Origin: Paraphysomonas bandaiensis
Lineage: Eukaryota; Chrysophyceae
DNA: 64,000 bases
Reading direction: 5' to 3'
Assembly: GCA_965644295.1 (NCBI GenBank)
Contig: CBFFRP010000371.1
Location: 186,001-250,000 of the forward strand
The notes under the pieces are model-generated. The model was not told the origin of the DNA. It did no database searches and worked only from the letters and a program-made list of their open reading frames with translations. Positions 54,351 to 64,000 of this stretch are shown piece by piece. How positions within the stretch are numbered: position 1 is the stretch's first letter; every line of letters starts with the position of its first letter. A program made the translations under genes and the position numbers.

Positions 54351-55559
54351 CTAGCTTGATAGTGACATCCCCTTAATAGATTCACTCAAATCACTTGCAA
54401 CCTTATGGTCAGCATCTTCCCCAGTAGTTGAATCCACCGCTCGAAAATCCACCGCTCGAAAATAATATTGAGTTTTAGCCTGGAGAAACAGCTCCCACAT
54501 CACTGAGCGGTCCGGATGGCAACCTGCGTGGACTTCAGATGAGCCTTTAATTCTTAAATTGCTGTTGATATCAAGGACAATTCCAGCTTTCATTTGAGCT
54601 GTTCTTAGAGCACATTCAAGAGGCGTTTCACCAAGTCTTCGTGAGCCTCCTGGAATCGCAATGTCAATTAAATCATCATAGTTGACGACAGTCAGGAGCA
54701 TATGGCTGGGGAAATCTACACGCAATAGTCGCGTGTCATGCAATGCGCCCATTAAGTGGTGATTCGTATCGATTTTACGACCAACTTTACCCTGCGCTTG
54801 TAAGAATGCCTTCACTTCTTCAAGCTCTGTGACATCGGTACAGTTCAACAACTCCTGAGTTTCCATGCAAATGAGATCCGTTGGAGTTACGCACATATCC
54901 CTTACAATAGTGTCCAGTATGTCTTTATCACCGAAGAAAAGTGCAGATGCGGTAGACATATCATGATAACTTGTTACACCATTCGAAATTCGTAAGTCCA
55001 CTTTGCCATCTCTGTACAAGCGAGATGATGACTTCAGTATATCGACTAGACGTTCCTCCTTCAGTAAAAATTGGATCTTTTGTTCAACAGTAGCGTCTTG
55101 TTTTCGTAGCGAAAGTCCATATAATAAACTCTGTCGAATACGGTCAGTGGCCGATTGCAACTCATTCTCTGCCGCAGGTGAAGCAAGATCGTTCACTGAT
55201 ATTTCTATATACTTCTTGCATCGAGGCGGTTTAAACTTCGTGGATCCATGATACTTTTTCTTATAGTCGCCAGTAATAACATACGACACCGCCGTTCCTG
55301 AAGCGTTCAGCTTAACATAAATAGTGGCGTGCACCTTCCCATCGCGAGATGGATTCACATGCCAGTCCGCAAAGCAGTCGTAGTCAGGTGAGGTAGATGT
55401 GGTAGATGGGAGGTGAACCCCAACTACACCGGGTGCATGTAATGCTTCATCACTCACTGGACACTTATGGTCTAGTTCAGAGTTGCAGATGGGACACGGG
55501 CCACCACTGGATGAACCCGCTCGTGTGTTTCTGTTTCGCGGACGAGATTGATCAGTCAT
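54351..55559 (-). CDS. Nudix-like fold protein with degenerate Nudix box
   Basis: A single open frame of 402 codons from ATG 55559 (MTDQSRPRNRNTRAGSSSGG). Near the N-terminus CPICNSELDHKCP may form a small zinc site. Residues about 295-345 resemble a Nudix fold: MLLTVVNYDDLIDIAIPGGS, then RRLGETPLECALRTAQMKAG. The frame keeps GxxxxxE and the following spacing. The metal-binding REUxEE core is RTAQMK, without the catalytic glutamates, so hydrolysis is unlikely. The C-terminus contains an imperfect tandem FRAVD duplication (FRAVDFRAVD). Upstream in-frame ATGs at 55673 lie in sequence of repeat character and were not chosen. A lineage-specific pseudo-enzyme is the likeliest reading. Confidence 0.6.
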   Translation of the reverse strand: MTDQSRPRNRNTRAGSSSGGPCPICNSELDHKCPVSDEALHAPGVVGVHLPSTTSTSPDYDCFADWHVNPSRDGKVHATIYVKLNASGTAVSYVITGDYKKKYHGSTKFKPPRCKKYIEISVNDLASPAAENELQSATDRIRQSLLYGLSLRKQDATVEQKIQFLLKEERLVDILKSSSRLYRDGKVDLRISNGVTSYHDMSTASALFFGDKDILDTIVRDMCVTPTDLICMETQELLNCTDVTELEEVKAFLQAQGKVGRKIDTNHHLMGALHDTRLLRVDFPSHMLLTVVNYDDLIDIAIPGGSRRLGETPLECALRTAQMKAGIVLDINSNLRIKGSSEVHAGCHPDRSVMWELFLQAKTQYYFRAVDFRAVDSTTGEDADHKVASDLSESIKGMSLSS

Positions 55560-56979
55560 TTTACAGGTATTGAAGGATGAGGAGTTGTGTTGTTGTAGTT
55601 TGCTTCTTAAGTGTATGATTGTGTTCTTATCTGATGGACATCTACATGCACATTCATACATACATGTATCCACATACTGCCTGCTGGATATTCAGGCCCA
55701 CTGGCAGGAAAATTCCTCACAAAGGTCCACGTATAGCGGTATATCCGATATGTATACCAGGTATACCACCGTATGGTATCTTGAAAGGACGTCTAACCTG
55801 GCGAGTGAACTACAGTAAATACAGAAAGTACAGAACTGAATCTAAAATCTCCGGATTTGATGATATGTGTGTTCTATCATGTCTTAAAACCCTTGTTTTT
55901 CATGTAGTACTGTACTTTTTGTCCAGATGTTACAGCAATAATCGACGAAAAAACTCACAGAAAAACCTACCGAAAAAAACTATTGTACTGTAGATTTCGG
56001 CTCAAAATTCGTGAATTTGAGCACCCAAAAACCTCCTGATTCCACTCCACCTCACACCCATATCCAGATATATGCATGACCTCACATTGGAGTCTTGTTA
56101 ATATTAATGAAGCAATGAGCTAATATTGATGGGGAGCAAGACACAATAGCTGGAGACTTGTGGTTGCAAACAGATTTTTGGTGGGCAAGGTCTTTGACAC
56201 CCACACTTGTTCAGGACTGAGAGAACAATATGCACTCTTGGCTGCATAACCCAAAAGCCAGGAATGCAAGTTATCCACGGCGAGAGTAATATTGTTGGAT
56301 AGGCGCTATAGAATATCATTGAAGGGCACTGTGAGTTGTGTGTTGTTGAGTGTAAGACCAACCCCAGTGTGAGCACAACTCTCCGAATGCCCAGACCAAT
56401 CCGACTCCAGTCGAACGCACTGGCCACTTAGCCCAACCTAGGGAAAGGAAGGTCAGAAAAGTTTTGTGTGCCTCTAGCTATCCCAAACCTTGTACTCATT
56501 AGGCTTGAACAATACTATAGAATTATCTTAGCTCTGTGTCAAGACACTTGTCAGTCTAACTAGATCGTGCAGAGTATGTCGTTCACTGCAATCCAGGTAG
56601 TAGCATAGTGGTATATGGATGTAGAGGTAATAATGACAATGTTAATGTACAGCATAGTATGTAGTACATGTATAATATATATACATATCTGTGTGTGTGG
56701 CAGAGCTCGCGGTATCATATATCATATAAGATCCTAATGTCGCACAATCATACTACTGCACATTATACTATGTACGTTGATATGTACCTGTATGTATCTA
56801 GCAGTACCATATAAAATCCTAATTGCACTATTCGACTATTCAATTACAAATTGATATAACTAACAGTCCATTGTGACCAAACTTGGTCAACACATCAACC
56901 ACTACCACCGCGGACCGTGGATATCATGATATCCGAAACTGATACGATAGCATTACTGTATTTTCCTCATAGTCATGTT
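55560..56979. other. 1.4-kb region; no gene supported
   Basis: Open frames at 55619-55993 (+) and 56104-56427 (-) lack motifs, splice structure or a second copy. I find no repeat family here. Confidence 0.45.
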
Positions 56980-57120
56980 ATTCAGTAGATCTTGATTCAT
57001 AGAGAGTTGATACTCATCATAATTGTATCCATTCAAGCATAAGAATATACGAAATACGAATACACAAATAGAGAGCTCATAGCATAGAAAAACACTGTAG
57101 CTGGTTATTACTAAAACATA
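56980..57120 (-). repeat. Diverged fragment of element E
   Basis: Resembles 5075-5205 of the inverted-repeat arm: TCAGTAGATCTTGATTCAT, then TCATAATAATTGTA-like sequence, AGAGAGCTCATAG and GTAGCTGGTTA. It is a third, older copy of part of element E, which supports E being a dispersed mobile element. Confidence 0.6.
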
Positions 57121-57318
57121 TAATATCCTGTTTTCTTAGGAGCCAATTCTTTTGAATTGTATATCGAGCTATAGTAGTCATTAGTTTTACTCTTATATTT
57201 GCTGCGGTAGTGCTACAGGAATTAGAAGGATAATGAAAGAAGTAGTTATTGATTGTCGAAGAGCTCCGAGTTTTATAGCATGACAGAGTAACTACTATAT
57301 GGTGGAGTGATAAACACG

Positions 57319-57960
57319 ATGTCATCACGTAAACTGTTATACATTATTCATGTGAACAATCCTGTTCAAGCACTTAAAGAGGAAAGGCCGAACCTCGTAC
57401 AGTTGGGAGTTTATACGTTTAAACAGTATTTTAAAAAGTACGACTTCAATTGCATCGATAATGCATGGATACACAACAGCGGACAAAACTATGAGGAAAA
57501 TAAGAGACCTATAGTCTCCGTGTTGACGATACTGTGGCTATACACTACGCCTCGGTTTCTCTTGTCTTTGAGTATTAACTGAAGTCATAGTGGCTTGGAA
57601 ATCTCTTGCAAATCTAATCAGGGTTAGAGGACTTCCTCGTTGATATTAATTCTCTGCGAACTGCTTTTTGATAGAGAAAGGGATCCAGTGAGCATATGTG
57701 AGTATGATATTAGATTTAATTTAAACTTTCCATGCAGACTTTGGGTGGTTGAGCTACCCACAAAAGAAGTTCAAGATGTTGTGACTTCTAGATAATGTAA
57801 TTCCAAGATTCGATAAGGCGCCATGGAGAAAACACTCTTCCCAAGTTTTTCTATCAGGTGACAATTTCTTACTGCTGTTCTTACTCCAAACAAACGCTAT
57901 CTTGAATGTAAAAGATATAGGAAGCTTTATCTAGAAAATCGTCCAGTATCTCACCAGGTT
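57319..57960 (+). pseudogene. Unidentified coding-like frame, probably broken
   Basis: The frame starts ATG 57319 (MSSRKLLYIIHVNNPVQALK) and runs 88 codons to 57582 (WIHNSGQNYEENKRPIVSVL). Further short coding-like pieces follow (for example LWVVELPTKEVQDVVTSR after an AG at about 57739), but stops separate them. It could be an eroded host gene or a transposon gene. I do not recognise the family. Confidence 0.35.
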
Positions 57961-58314
57961 ATGTCACAATAATCACAATCAGACTCAGTATTATCCCACA
58001 AGAGGGTTTCCAGGTATTCGCTATTACTATTCGTCATGGTTAGTGATGTTATAATCATATATAGATGGTTATAGTGGCTCTCTATGTGATTGGAATGAAA
58101 TCTTCAGGTCAAACTGTGAGGTCACTTTTCCCAACCCCACAGGAGTTGGGAAAATTGTGAGGTAGGTCAACAGGGAGGTCAAATTGGTAGGTTTTTTGTG
58201 AGTTTTTTTGTGAATTATGGCTGTTATCTGTGACTATGACTGTGCGTGTGTTGTTGGTGTTGCTTTATATTGTGTCTTATTCCAAGAGTGTGTTCATTTA
58301 GTGTAGGGGCTCCT
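57961..58314. other. Intergenic; no gene seen
   Basis: GTGAGGTCA/TGTGAGGTAGGTCA direct-repeat motifs at 58110-58165. Otherwise featureless. Confidence 0.4.
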
Positions 58315-58610
58315 TGGTACACCACTTATAACACCCAGATATAGTACTGATTCTATCACCCACCTACCCATGTACCAACGTAGCTGACCGCATAGATCAC
58401 GCGCAGATTCTGTTACTCCCATTAGTGTTCACCTTCGCTGAGATTACGCAGGATTTCTCATAACTATGTATGACTATGTATGTATGCACGACTTATGTGT
58501 GTAATTCGGTCAAATTCTAGTAGGACCATCATGCGTTCCTTCTCATTACGTAACAAAGACTACACGGAGCTTCTCGTGACCGTGCATGACTCATTATAAG
58601 CCTAGCGTGA
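58315..58610. repeat. R7 dispersed repeat, copy 2
   Basis: Second copy of the repeat at 49855-50125, about 20 percent diverged by eye. It has an internal duplication of ACTATGTATG. Confidence 0.7.
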
Positions 58611-58641
58611 CATTGCCCCACCCTCCCTTAGAATAAGCGGG

Positions 58642-58914
58642 TGCCCCATATTGACAGCGTAACTATTTACTGCGTGAGACCCTCTAGTGCTGCTGCGATT
58701 GCTCGCCTCTACCTATGTACACATTGCTTAGTTCAGCAGTTCCCCACTCCGGGTTCTCATTGCATATTTAGCGCTGAATACCTTGTGATAATGATGTAGC
58801 TAGTTGGATTCAGTAGGTAGCTAGCAAATAACACATGGGACTTAAATCAAGTATTAGTTAGGTACCCACCCGGCCCCCTTTCGAATCTACCTAAGTACGT
58901 GCTCAGAATGGGGC
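58642..58914. mobile_element. R3 MITE, copy 4 (273 bp)
   Basis: Termini TGCCCCATATTGA and TCAGAATGGGGCA. It is slightly shorter than the other copies because of a deletion in the left third, where the sequence between CCTCTAGTG and CTGCTGCGATT is missing. Confidence 0.88.
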
Positions 58915-58977
58915 AACTATGCTATAGATAATAGTCAGCAGTCAATCTAGTATAACCGATACTAAAACGTTCGGTAT

Positions 58978-59988
58978 TTATTTTTTTTTGTCGTGAAATA
59001 ACTCGGACATAGTTGCCACAGATCCCATAAGTGCGCTACTCTCATATGGCATCATTATCACCTTGTCATTCTTTCCCTTCGTTACCTCAGGAAGCATTTT
59101 CAAATAATTCATTGCAACTAAATACGAAGTAGGATCACCAGATGGTAGTGTACGCTTCAAAGCATCTATGTACTCTATCTCAGCATTCATGGAGATTAAC
59201 TTGGATTCCGCTTCCCCCTGTGCGCGTGCGATGAGAGTCATCTTTTCGCCTTCACCTTTCAGTATTGCTGCATCTTTTTCCCCCTGAGCTTGTAAGATAG
59301 CAGCATTTCTCTTTCCCTCCGCCTCGACAATTAGTGCTCTCTTCGTGCGTTCGGCTTTCATCTGTAGTTCCATGGCATCGCATACGTTCTTCGGAGGAGT
59401 AATTTCTTGAACCTCAACTGTGGTGACAAGAGCACCCCACCGACCAATAGACTCATTTACAGCAGTACAAATTGCACGATTGACATGTTCACGAGATGCC
59501 AAAGTTTCATCAAGCTCCAATGATCCAATCACATTTCTTAATGCCGTCTGTGCAAGTTTCTCTATCGTATTTGGCAGATTAGAAACACCATATACCGCAG
59601 CTTTCACATCATTAATTTGATAATACAACAGCGCATCAATTTCGATAGAAATATTATCTTTAGTGATAACTTTTTGTGCCGGAAAATCGTACAATGTTTC
59701 ACGAGTACTTATGCTGCGGATGTATTCAATCTTACGCTTCACATCACCATGAGAGTTTTCAACAGTAAATTGCCATAGAATACTCTTAGGACTATCAATG
59801 AATGGGACAATAAAGTGAATTCCAGGAGATAAAACCTTTAAAAATCCACCAAATCTCTCAATAATTACGGCTTCACCTTCACGGACTACTATGACAGATG
59901 CCTTATATATAATAAATGCTGTCAATGTCTTTATTATAAGGATAGCAGCGAAAGGGGTTGAGAGTAAAAGATCAATATATTCAATCAT
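58978..59988 (-). CDS. Stomatin-like SPFH/prohibitin-family protein (SLP-2 type)
   Basis: Single exon, 336 residues, starting at ATG 59988. An N-terminal hydrophobic segment (FAAILIIKTLTAFIIYKASV) anchors the protein. The SPFH domain follows: VREGEAVIIERFGGFLKVLS, PGIHFIVPFIDS, then VITKDNISIEIDALLYYQI, NVIGSLELDETLASREHVN and the coiled region MQMKAERTKRA-like, with a run of AxxxGEKxAAIL repeats. The C-terminus holds the conserved SYLVAMNYLKMLPEV segment typical of SLP-2 and bacterial slipins. Such proteins form ring oligomers that organise lipid microdomains. SLP-2 acts at the mitochondrial inner membrane. A mitochondrial role here is inference, since the N-terminus lacks a clear presequence. 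Confidence 0.92.
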   Translation of the reverse strand: MIEYIDLLLSTPFAAILIIKTLTAFIIYKASVIVVREGEAVIIERFGGFLKVLSPGIHFIVPFIDSPKSILWQFTVENSHGDVKRKIEYIRSISTRETLYDFPAQKVITKDNISIEIDALLYYQINDVKAAVYGVSNLPNTIEKLAQTALRNVIGSLELDETLASREHVNRAICTAVNESIGRWGALVTTVEVQEITPPKNVCDAMELQMKAERTKRALIVEAEGKRNAAILQAQGEKDAAILKGEGEKMTLIARAQGEAESKLISMNAEIEYIDALKRTLPSGDPTSYLVAMNYLKMLPEVTKGKNDKVIMMPYESSALMGSVATMSELFHDKKK

Positions 59989-60582
59989 TGTATTTAGAAT
60001 AAGTTCTTTGGGTTAGTAATTGATGTAATAATGAGGACTTGATATGGCTATATCTCATACTAGATATCTATATGTGGAAAATTCCAGTAATGATTACGAG
60101 GCAGCAGTATACAGTGACAAGTGGAACACTGAGGACACATCTATGTATGGGAAAAGTCGACCATGTGAGAAAATCCCCCTTTTTTTGCTCGTTGTTTGAG
60201 AATACTGTACAGAATACATGTACAGTACAGTACTGTGCACAAAGTACCATCAAAAAACACTATATATCACCTAAAAAACTGGAATTTTGTTTTGCCTGGT
60301 AGAAATTCCTATACGTACAGCATACAGCTGCTGAAAGATATCAACAGAAGAACAAAGTCAAGAAAAGTGTCCACTGACATTTCGAACGCGAATATACACG
60401 TATGTCTCTGCTATATATAGAGAGATCAGGCTGTATTTGACCTGGTATTAAGTACACAAATCTACGTATAGGTGTCCACTTTGTACAACTATATCCTCTA
60501 GAGACACTTTCATATATACATACATATATATATATATACTAATACAAATCTTCCTCATATATATATAATCACAACTATTCAC
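59989..60582. promoter_or_regulatory. Divergent intergenic region
   Basis: Lies between two genes that point away from each other. TATATATATATATAC-type sequence occurs at 60521-60540, shortly upstream of ATG 60583. No specific motif can be named. Confidence 0.4.
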
Positions 60583-62412
60583 ATGAATTTCATTTTATCA
60601 GATTGTTGTACATGTTGTTTAACAGATGAACAATTAGCTCATAAAAAAGCACATAAATATCGATATCAATCTCATTCTAATAGAAATTTAGATACAATTA
60701 TACGTAGTTCCATACCTGTCTTTGTATCATCCGCTATATCAAGAGCTGCTGTAACAATAATAAATAATTTAGTAGGTGGGAATAATCTCAATATATCAGT
60801 ATTTATAGCATGTCTTATATATGCTAGTATTATATGTCATAGTATGGGAATATGTGTTGCATTATTATTATCTGATCATTTTGAATTATATCATTTTTAT
60901 CTACATATTGCAATTGATACAACATCATTTGCATGGAAAGAAGCATGTGCATTATTAATTGCTCATGAGATTATTAACAAGCATGGTATTGCACCTGCGA
61001 TTGGGGTGTGGTTTTGTATTCTGTTATTTGCGTCAATGGTGATATATATCATCCGTTTAATTAGCACAGAGTATCTGCATGTGACTCCTATACGTATGAA
61101 GTACCTTCAGACTTTCGAAAGTGAAACTTTTGCCCTAGCAATTGCCTACTCATTTACCCTTATTGTGGCCTACCTGGTATATTCCACTGATACTCTTTTT
61201 TACTTCTCCGGGGCAGACGATGACGCTGACAGCGGTACATCTTTTATGGATCTATGGGTATTTTTTATATATGCCATGCTGGTTACGATAGTAACAGCTA
61301 CTGTCCAAACTTATGAAAACCAAGTAACTGAAGGTATGCAATCTTTGTCCTCACAAAGCCAAGAGGGCCAACGGGATTTCATTGAGAAGTACAGTAAAGA
61401 AGAGAGACAGGAGAGGGAACCTGTTCCTCTCACTAGGGAGTGTAGTACCGAATCCTCGTCCTCACTAGTTGCTTTATTGTATTCTGACTCATATCACGAA
61501 GGTGATTCTAACCACTCTGGTGACGATGTAATCACAGTACCCCTCTCCACGACTGGCCCACCGCCAACAGCGACCACGACTTCTCATGTTCACGGTACCT
61601 GGGATGAGGCGTTCTTCAAGCTGTATAAAACAGTTCTTTGGTGGGACACAGACCTGCGGTACTTTTTTTCTATGGTAAATTTATTGAAAACTACACAAGG
61701 GTGTCTTGTGGGAAGTGCATGGGTTACATGGAGTATTCTCTCTCTTCAGGTAGGTAGTCCTTTTCTAACTCCTTAATTAACTTTGATATCTGCAGACTCT
61801 GTTTGTGTTTGAAGGAGCGGATCTAGTCAGTGCAGTGATCTTTGCCTTGCTAGTTACATACACAGTTTTGTTTGTTATAAACAATATGACAATGCGTCTG
61901 GAGACTCTATCATCAATGAGTGCTGAGAAGCAACACAGCGGCCTTATGGGTAGATATACTCTTGTTAGAATACAAAGGACTCAATTGCTCATATCATCGG
62001 CAAGGTTCTTATTACAAATTTAATATTCAATGCGCAGTACATGCACAATATATAATTGTTTATGCTAATTGTATTGTTCTGCTTAAATGTAATGAAGTTT
62101 TCATTTAGGCTGACGGTTGGTTGGGTTTGGGAGGAGGTTGTAGGGGTTGCTATTAACTTTATTGATTACGAAAGCGTCACTGTTGTGGGAGTAGAGTGGG
62201 TGAAGGCTGCAGTTAATTGTATTGTAGCACTTTTGTTCTTCATTGTCGGTTGCTATGTGCAGCAACGTTTGAATCGTAAGGACCCCACTTGTGCCGTTCA
62301 TGGAAATATACATACCTCAAAGTCATCTGATTGTACAAGAAACAAGAAGGACTCCAGTCGTGATTCACTAGATGACAGTATGAAAAGAGGCCTACTTAAT
62401 GACAGTGAATAG
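60583..62412 (+). CDS. Multi-pass membrane protein of unknown family (3 exons)
   Basis: Exons 60583-61749, 61796-62004 and 62109-62412 join in frame (GT-AG) to 559 residues. The N-terminus has a Cys cluster (SDCCTCCLTDEQ), possibly for palmitoylation or metal. About eight to ten hydrophobic segments follow, such as ISVFIACLIYASIICHSMGI, VWFCILLFASMVIYIIRL, TFALAIAYSFTLIVAYLVY and VNCIVALLFFIVGCYV. A long hydrophilic Ser- and Glu-rich loop lies at about 245-340 and the C-terminus is charged (SRDSLDDSMKRGLL). The first 150 codons are markedly more AT-rich than the rest. No transporter or channel signature is evident to me. The second donor (GTTCTT) was chosen because it alone restores the frame. 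Confidence 0.75.
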
Positions 62413-62638
62413 AAATTGTTCTGTATGTGTTGTTTGCAATATCTAAAGTTCATATATTGTATCGAGTTGTAAGTATCAGAAACGATAATAATACATACAG
62501 GTTGCAGTGGGTGGAAACCTGGCTGTGTTATACGTGTGACCAATGAATTAAAAAGTGATTAAATAAATAGCTAAATAGTATTGACGCTAGATCGTTGAAA
62601 AAAAGTTAATTCGTCAGACTAGAAAGATTATAAATTGA
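62413..62638. other. Intergenic spacer
   Basis: 3' flank of the multi-pass membrane gene. Nothing recognised. Confidence 0.4.
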
Positions 62639-62800
62639 CCCTCAACAAAGTCGGACTCGCACCTTTCGTGGTCTTCTAGGGGATAAGTATCGGAGATATT
62701 TCAATGGAAAATAAACGTGAGCCGCATAATATATATAGTCAGAAGATATTGTTTTGTCTACTCTTAGCCAATATCAATGTGTGATACAAGGGACACTAAT
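62639..62800 (+). repeat. R2 dispersed repeat, copy h (5' part only)
   Basis: Starts CCCTCAACAAAGTCGGACTC and reaches GATACAAGGGACACTAATAAG. The minisatellite and 3' parts are missing. Confidence 0.8.
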
Positions 62801-62898
62801 AAGGAATAAGTGTCTGCCCCATCATTTCGAAGGCGTGGTGATAGTGTAGGCTGGCTGGTATATCCAAAATCAGGCTGTTCGGTTGGAGCGTTTGCAAT

Positions 62899-63245
62899 CT
62901 CAAGAGAGGCAAATGCAGCTAGATGTGAGAATATGATATTACAAGACACAAGTAGCAGGATTGGGCGCTCCCCCTTCCCCTAGAATTTGCGGGGTTTCTC
63001 GTAATCTTATATATATATAGGCTAGAATCATTAGGGCTCTTATTACCGCTTGCAGTTACTAATATGATTACTCAAGAGAGGCAAATGCAGCTATATATGT
63101 GAGAATATGATATTACAAGACACAAGTAGCAGGATTGGGCGCCCCTCCTTCCCCTAGAATTCGCGGGGTTTCTCGTAATCTTATATATATATAGGCTAGA
63201 ATCATTAGGGCTCTTATTACCGCTTGCAGTTTTACTAATATGATT
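62899..63245. repeat. 172-bp tandem duplication
   Basis: The unit starting CTCAAGAGAGGCAAATGCAG at 62899 is repeated at 63071. The two copies differ by a few small changes (GCTCCCCC against GCCCCTCC, a TATA insertion, one T-run change). It lies immediately upstream of the hAT remnant and may be part of that element's non-coding end. Confidence 0.9.
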
Positions 63246-63904
63246 CCTGCTCCTCGACAGAATACCGAAATCATCGCCCTTGTAGATGACCTGAGGAAGT
63301 TTGAAAGCGTCTAAAATTGCTTCAAACTGGAGGATCAAGTCAAGTAAACCTTCATGAATGCCGGAACAGTTTTGATGGCTTATTGAGGGACTTTGGGCCA
63401 AAGTATCCACTATCTGCTTTACAGAAAAACAGTTCCATTGTTAATGATTCGAATTTCGAGAATGGAATTGGTAAACTCCAAGCAGGCGAAGAATTGGACT
63501 TGACAAGATCTGAGAAAGATGCTGTTAGAATATATCTCCGTTCAGACAGTGATTATTGCAACAATACAGAGGATAATGAAGCTGAAGTTGGCTATGCGGA
63601 AAAAATTCTTCAATCAGCTCAAAAACTTAAGAAACGGAAAGTTTAAATATCTAAGTACAGGTGCACGAGTCATGTAATATGTACTTCCAATACATGTGAA
63701 CACCTGTTCAGCGCAGCAAAACTGATTATATCAGTGTTGCGCAAACGTATGCATCCTACTACACTTAATATACTGTTGTTTATGAAAGCTAACCGACAGT
63801 TGTGGCCGGATGCAAGCATATTTCAATCAATATTGAATGAATATGGTGATGATGATGTCACCGATGATGGCTCAGAGGATGAGTATGAGGAAACTTTTAA
63901 TTAG
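63246..63904 (+). pseudogene. hAT transposase, C-terminal half remnant (copy 3)
   Basis: Broken frames in order: QNTEIIALVDDLRKFESV (63258-63312) ends at TAA. KLLQTGGSSQVNLHECRNSF continues one frame over from 63317 to a stop at 63646. A third frame near 63685-63904 has TSNTCEHLFSAAKLIISVLR, then LLFMKANRQLWPDASIFQ and an acidic end. CEHLFSAAK...LLFxKAN is the hAT dimerisation signature. At least two frameshifts or stops make it inactive. It is related to, but diverged from, the copies at 1 and 13190. Confidence 0.8.
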
Positions 63905-64000
63905 TTAAGAGTAGTGGGTTTGATTACCAATTGATCTTAGACCTTGTAATGACAAGTACTAAAAATGGAAACTACGGATGTGTTTACTTACTGATTAGTC
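63905..64000. repeat. 3' flank of hAT copy 3
   Basis: Continues to resemble 104-172 (AAAAATGGAAACTACGGATG against AAAAATTGAATCTACGGATG), so the element extends past its stop codon and beyond the window. Confidence 0.6.

Noticed and set aside
56104-56427. 107-codon minus-strand frame
   Set aside because: No recognisable motif, no splice pattern and low-quality codon use. It is treated as chance.

Overview
This is a eukaryotic nuclear window, AT-rich, with many GT-AG introns of about 45-60 nt, no operon-like spacing and a high load of transposon debris. A (TTAGGG)n telomere-type block, Crypton, hAT and Ginger/KRBA2-type transposase remnants, a Crinkler-like AAA-nuclease protein, plant-type LRR receptors and a TEX47/BLUF-like protein (a flagellum-associated family) suggest a flagellated protist such as a stramenopile, but I cannot name the organism.

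Layout. 1-13.8 kb is a rearranged repeat region. A multi-pass LRR receptor gene (copy A) is cut in two by near-identical 1,312-bp inverted repeats (4885-6196 and 8262-9573). Its 5' half now lies on the minus strand between the arms, and its 3' half lies on the plus strand outside them. Further fragments of the same gene family lie at 299-890 and 13037-13198, and a 306-bp direct repeat brackets the block. 14.7-18.1 kb holds two ordinary genes (a PX-PH-PH protein and an IAH1-type GDSL esterase), followed by a 1.09-kb TATG microsatellite. 21.4-25.7 kb holds the second, longer LRR receptor (copy B), broken by a 568-bp internal deletion.

26-31 kb is gene-rich: a SAM/VWA/E2-ubiquitin-conjugating fusion, a four-TM plus PH membrane protein and a FAM136A homologue. 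32-38.9 kb holds MITEs, a Crinkler-like ATPase-nuclease with one frameshift, dispersed repeats and a degraded Crypton recombinase. 39-46 kb is again gene-rich: a MYCBP homologue, GH27 alpha-galactosidase, a mitochondrial two-TM protein and an LRR gene with one repeat per 84-nt exon. 46-64 kb alternates repeats and broken ankyrin and hAT pieces with a TEX47/BLUF-like gene, a degenerate Nudix-like gene, a stomatin-like SPFH gene and an unidentified multi-pass membrane protein.

The host genes do not form a shared pathway. They are housekeeping islands between repeat-rich accessory blocks. Exon joins were checked by hand for reading frame and splice dinucleotides, but no alignment or database search was run; family assignments rest on recognised motifs.
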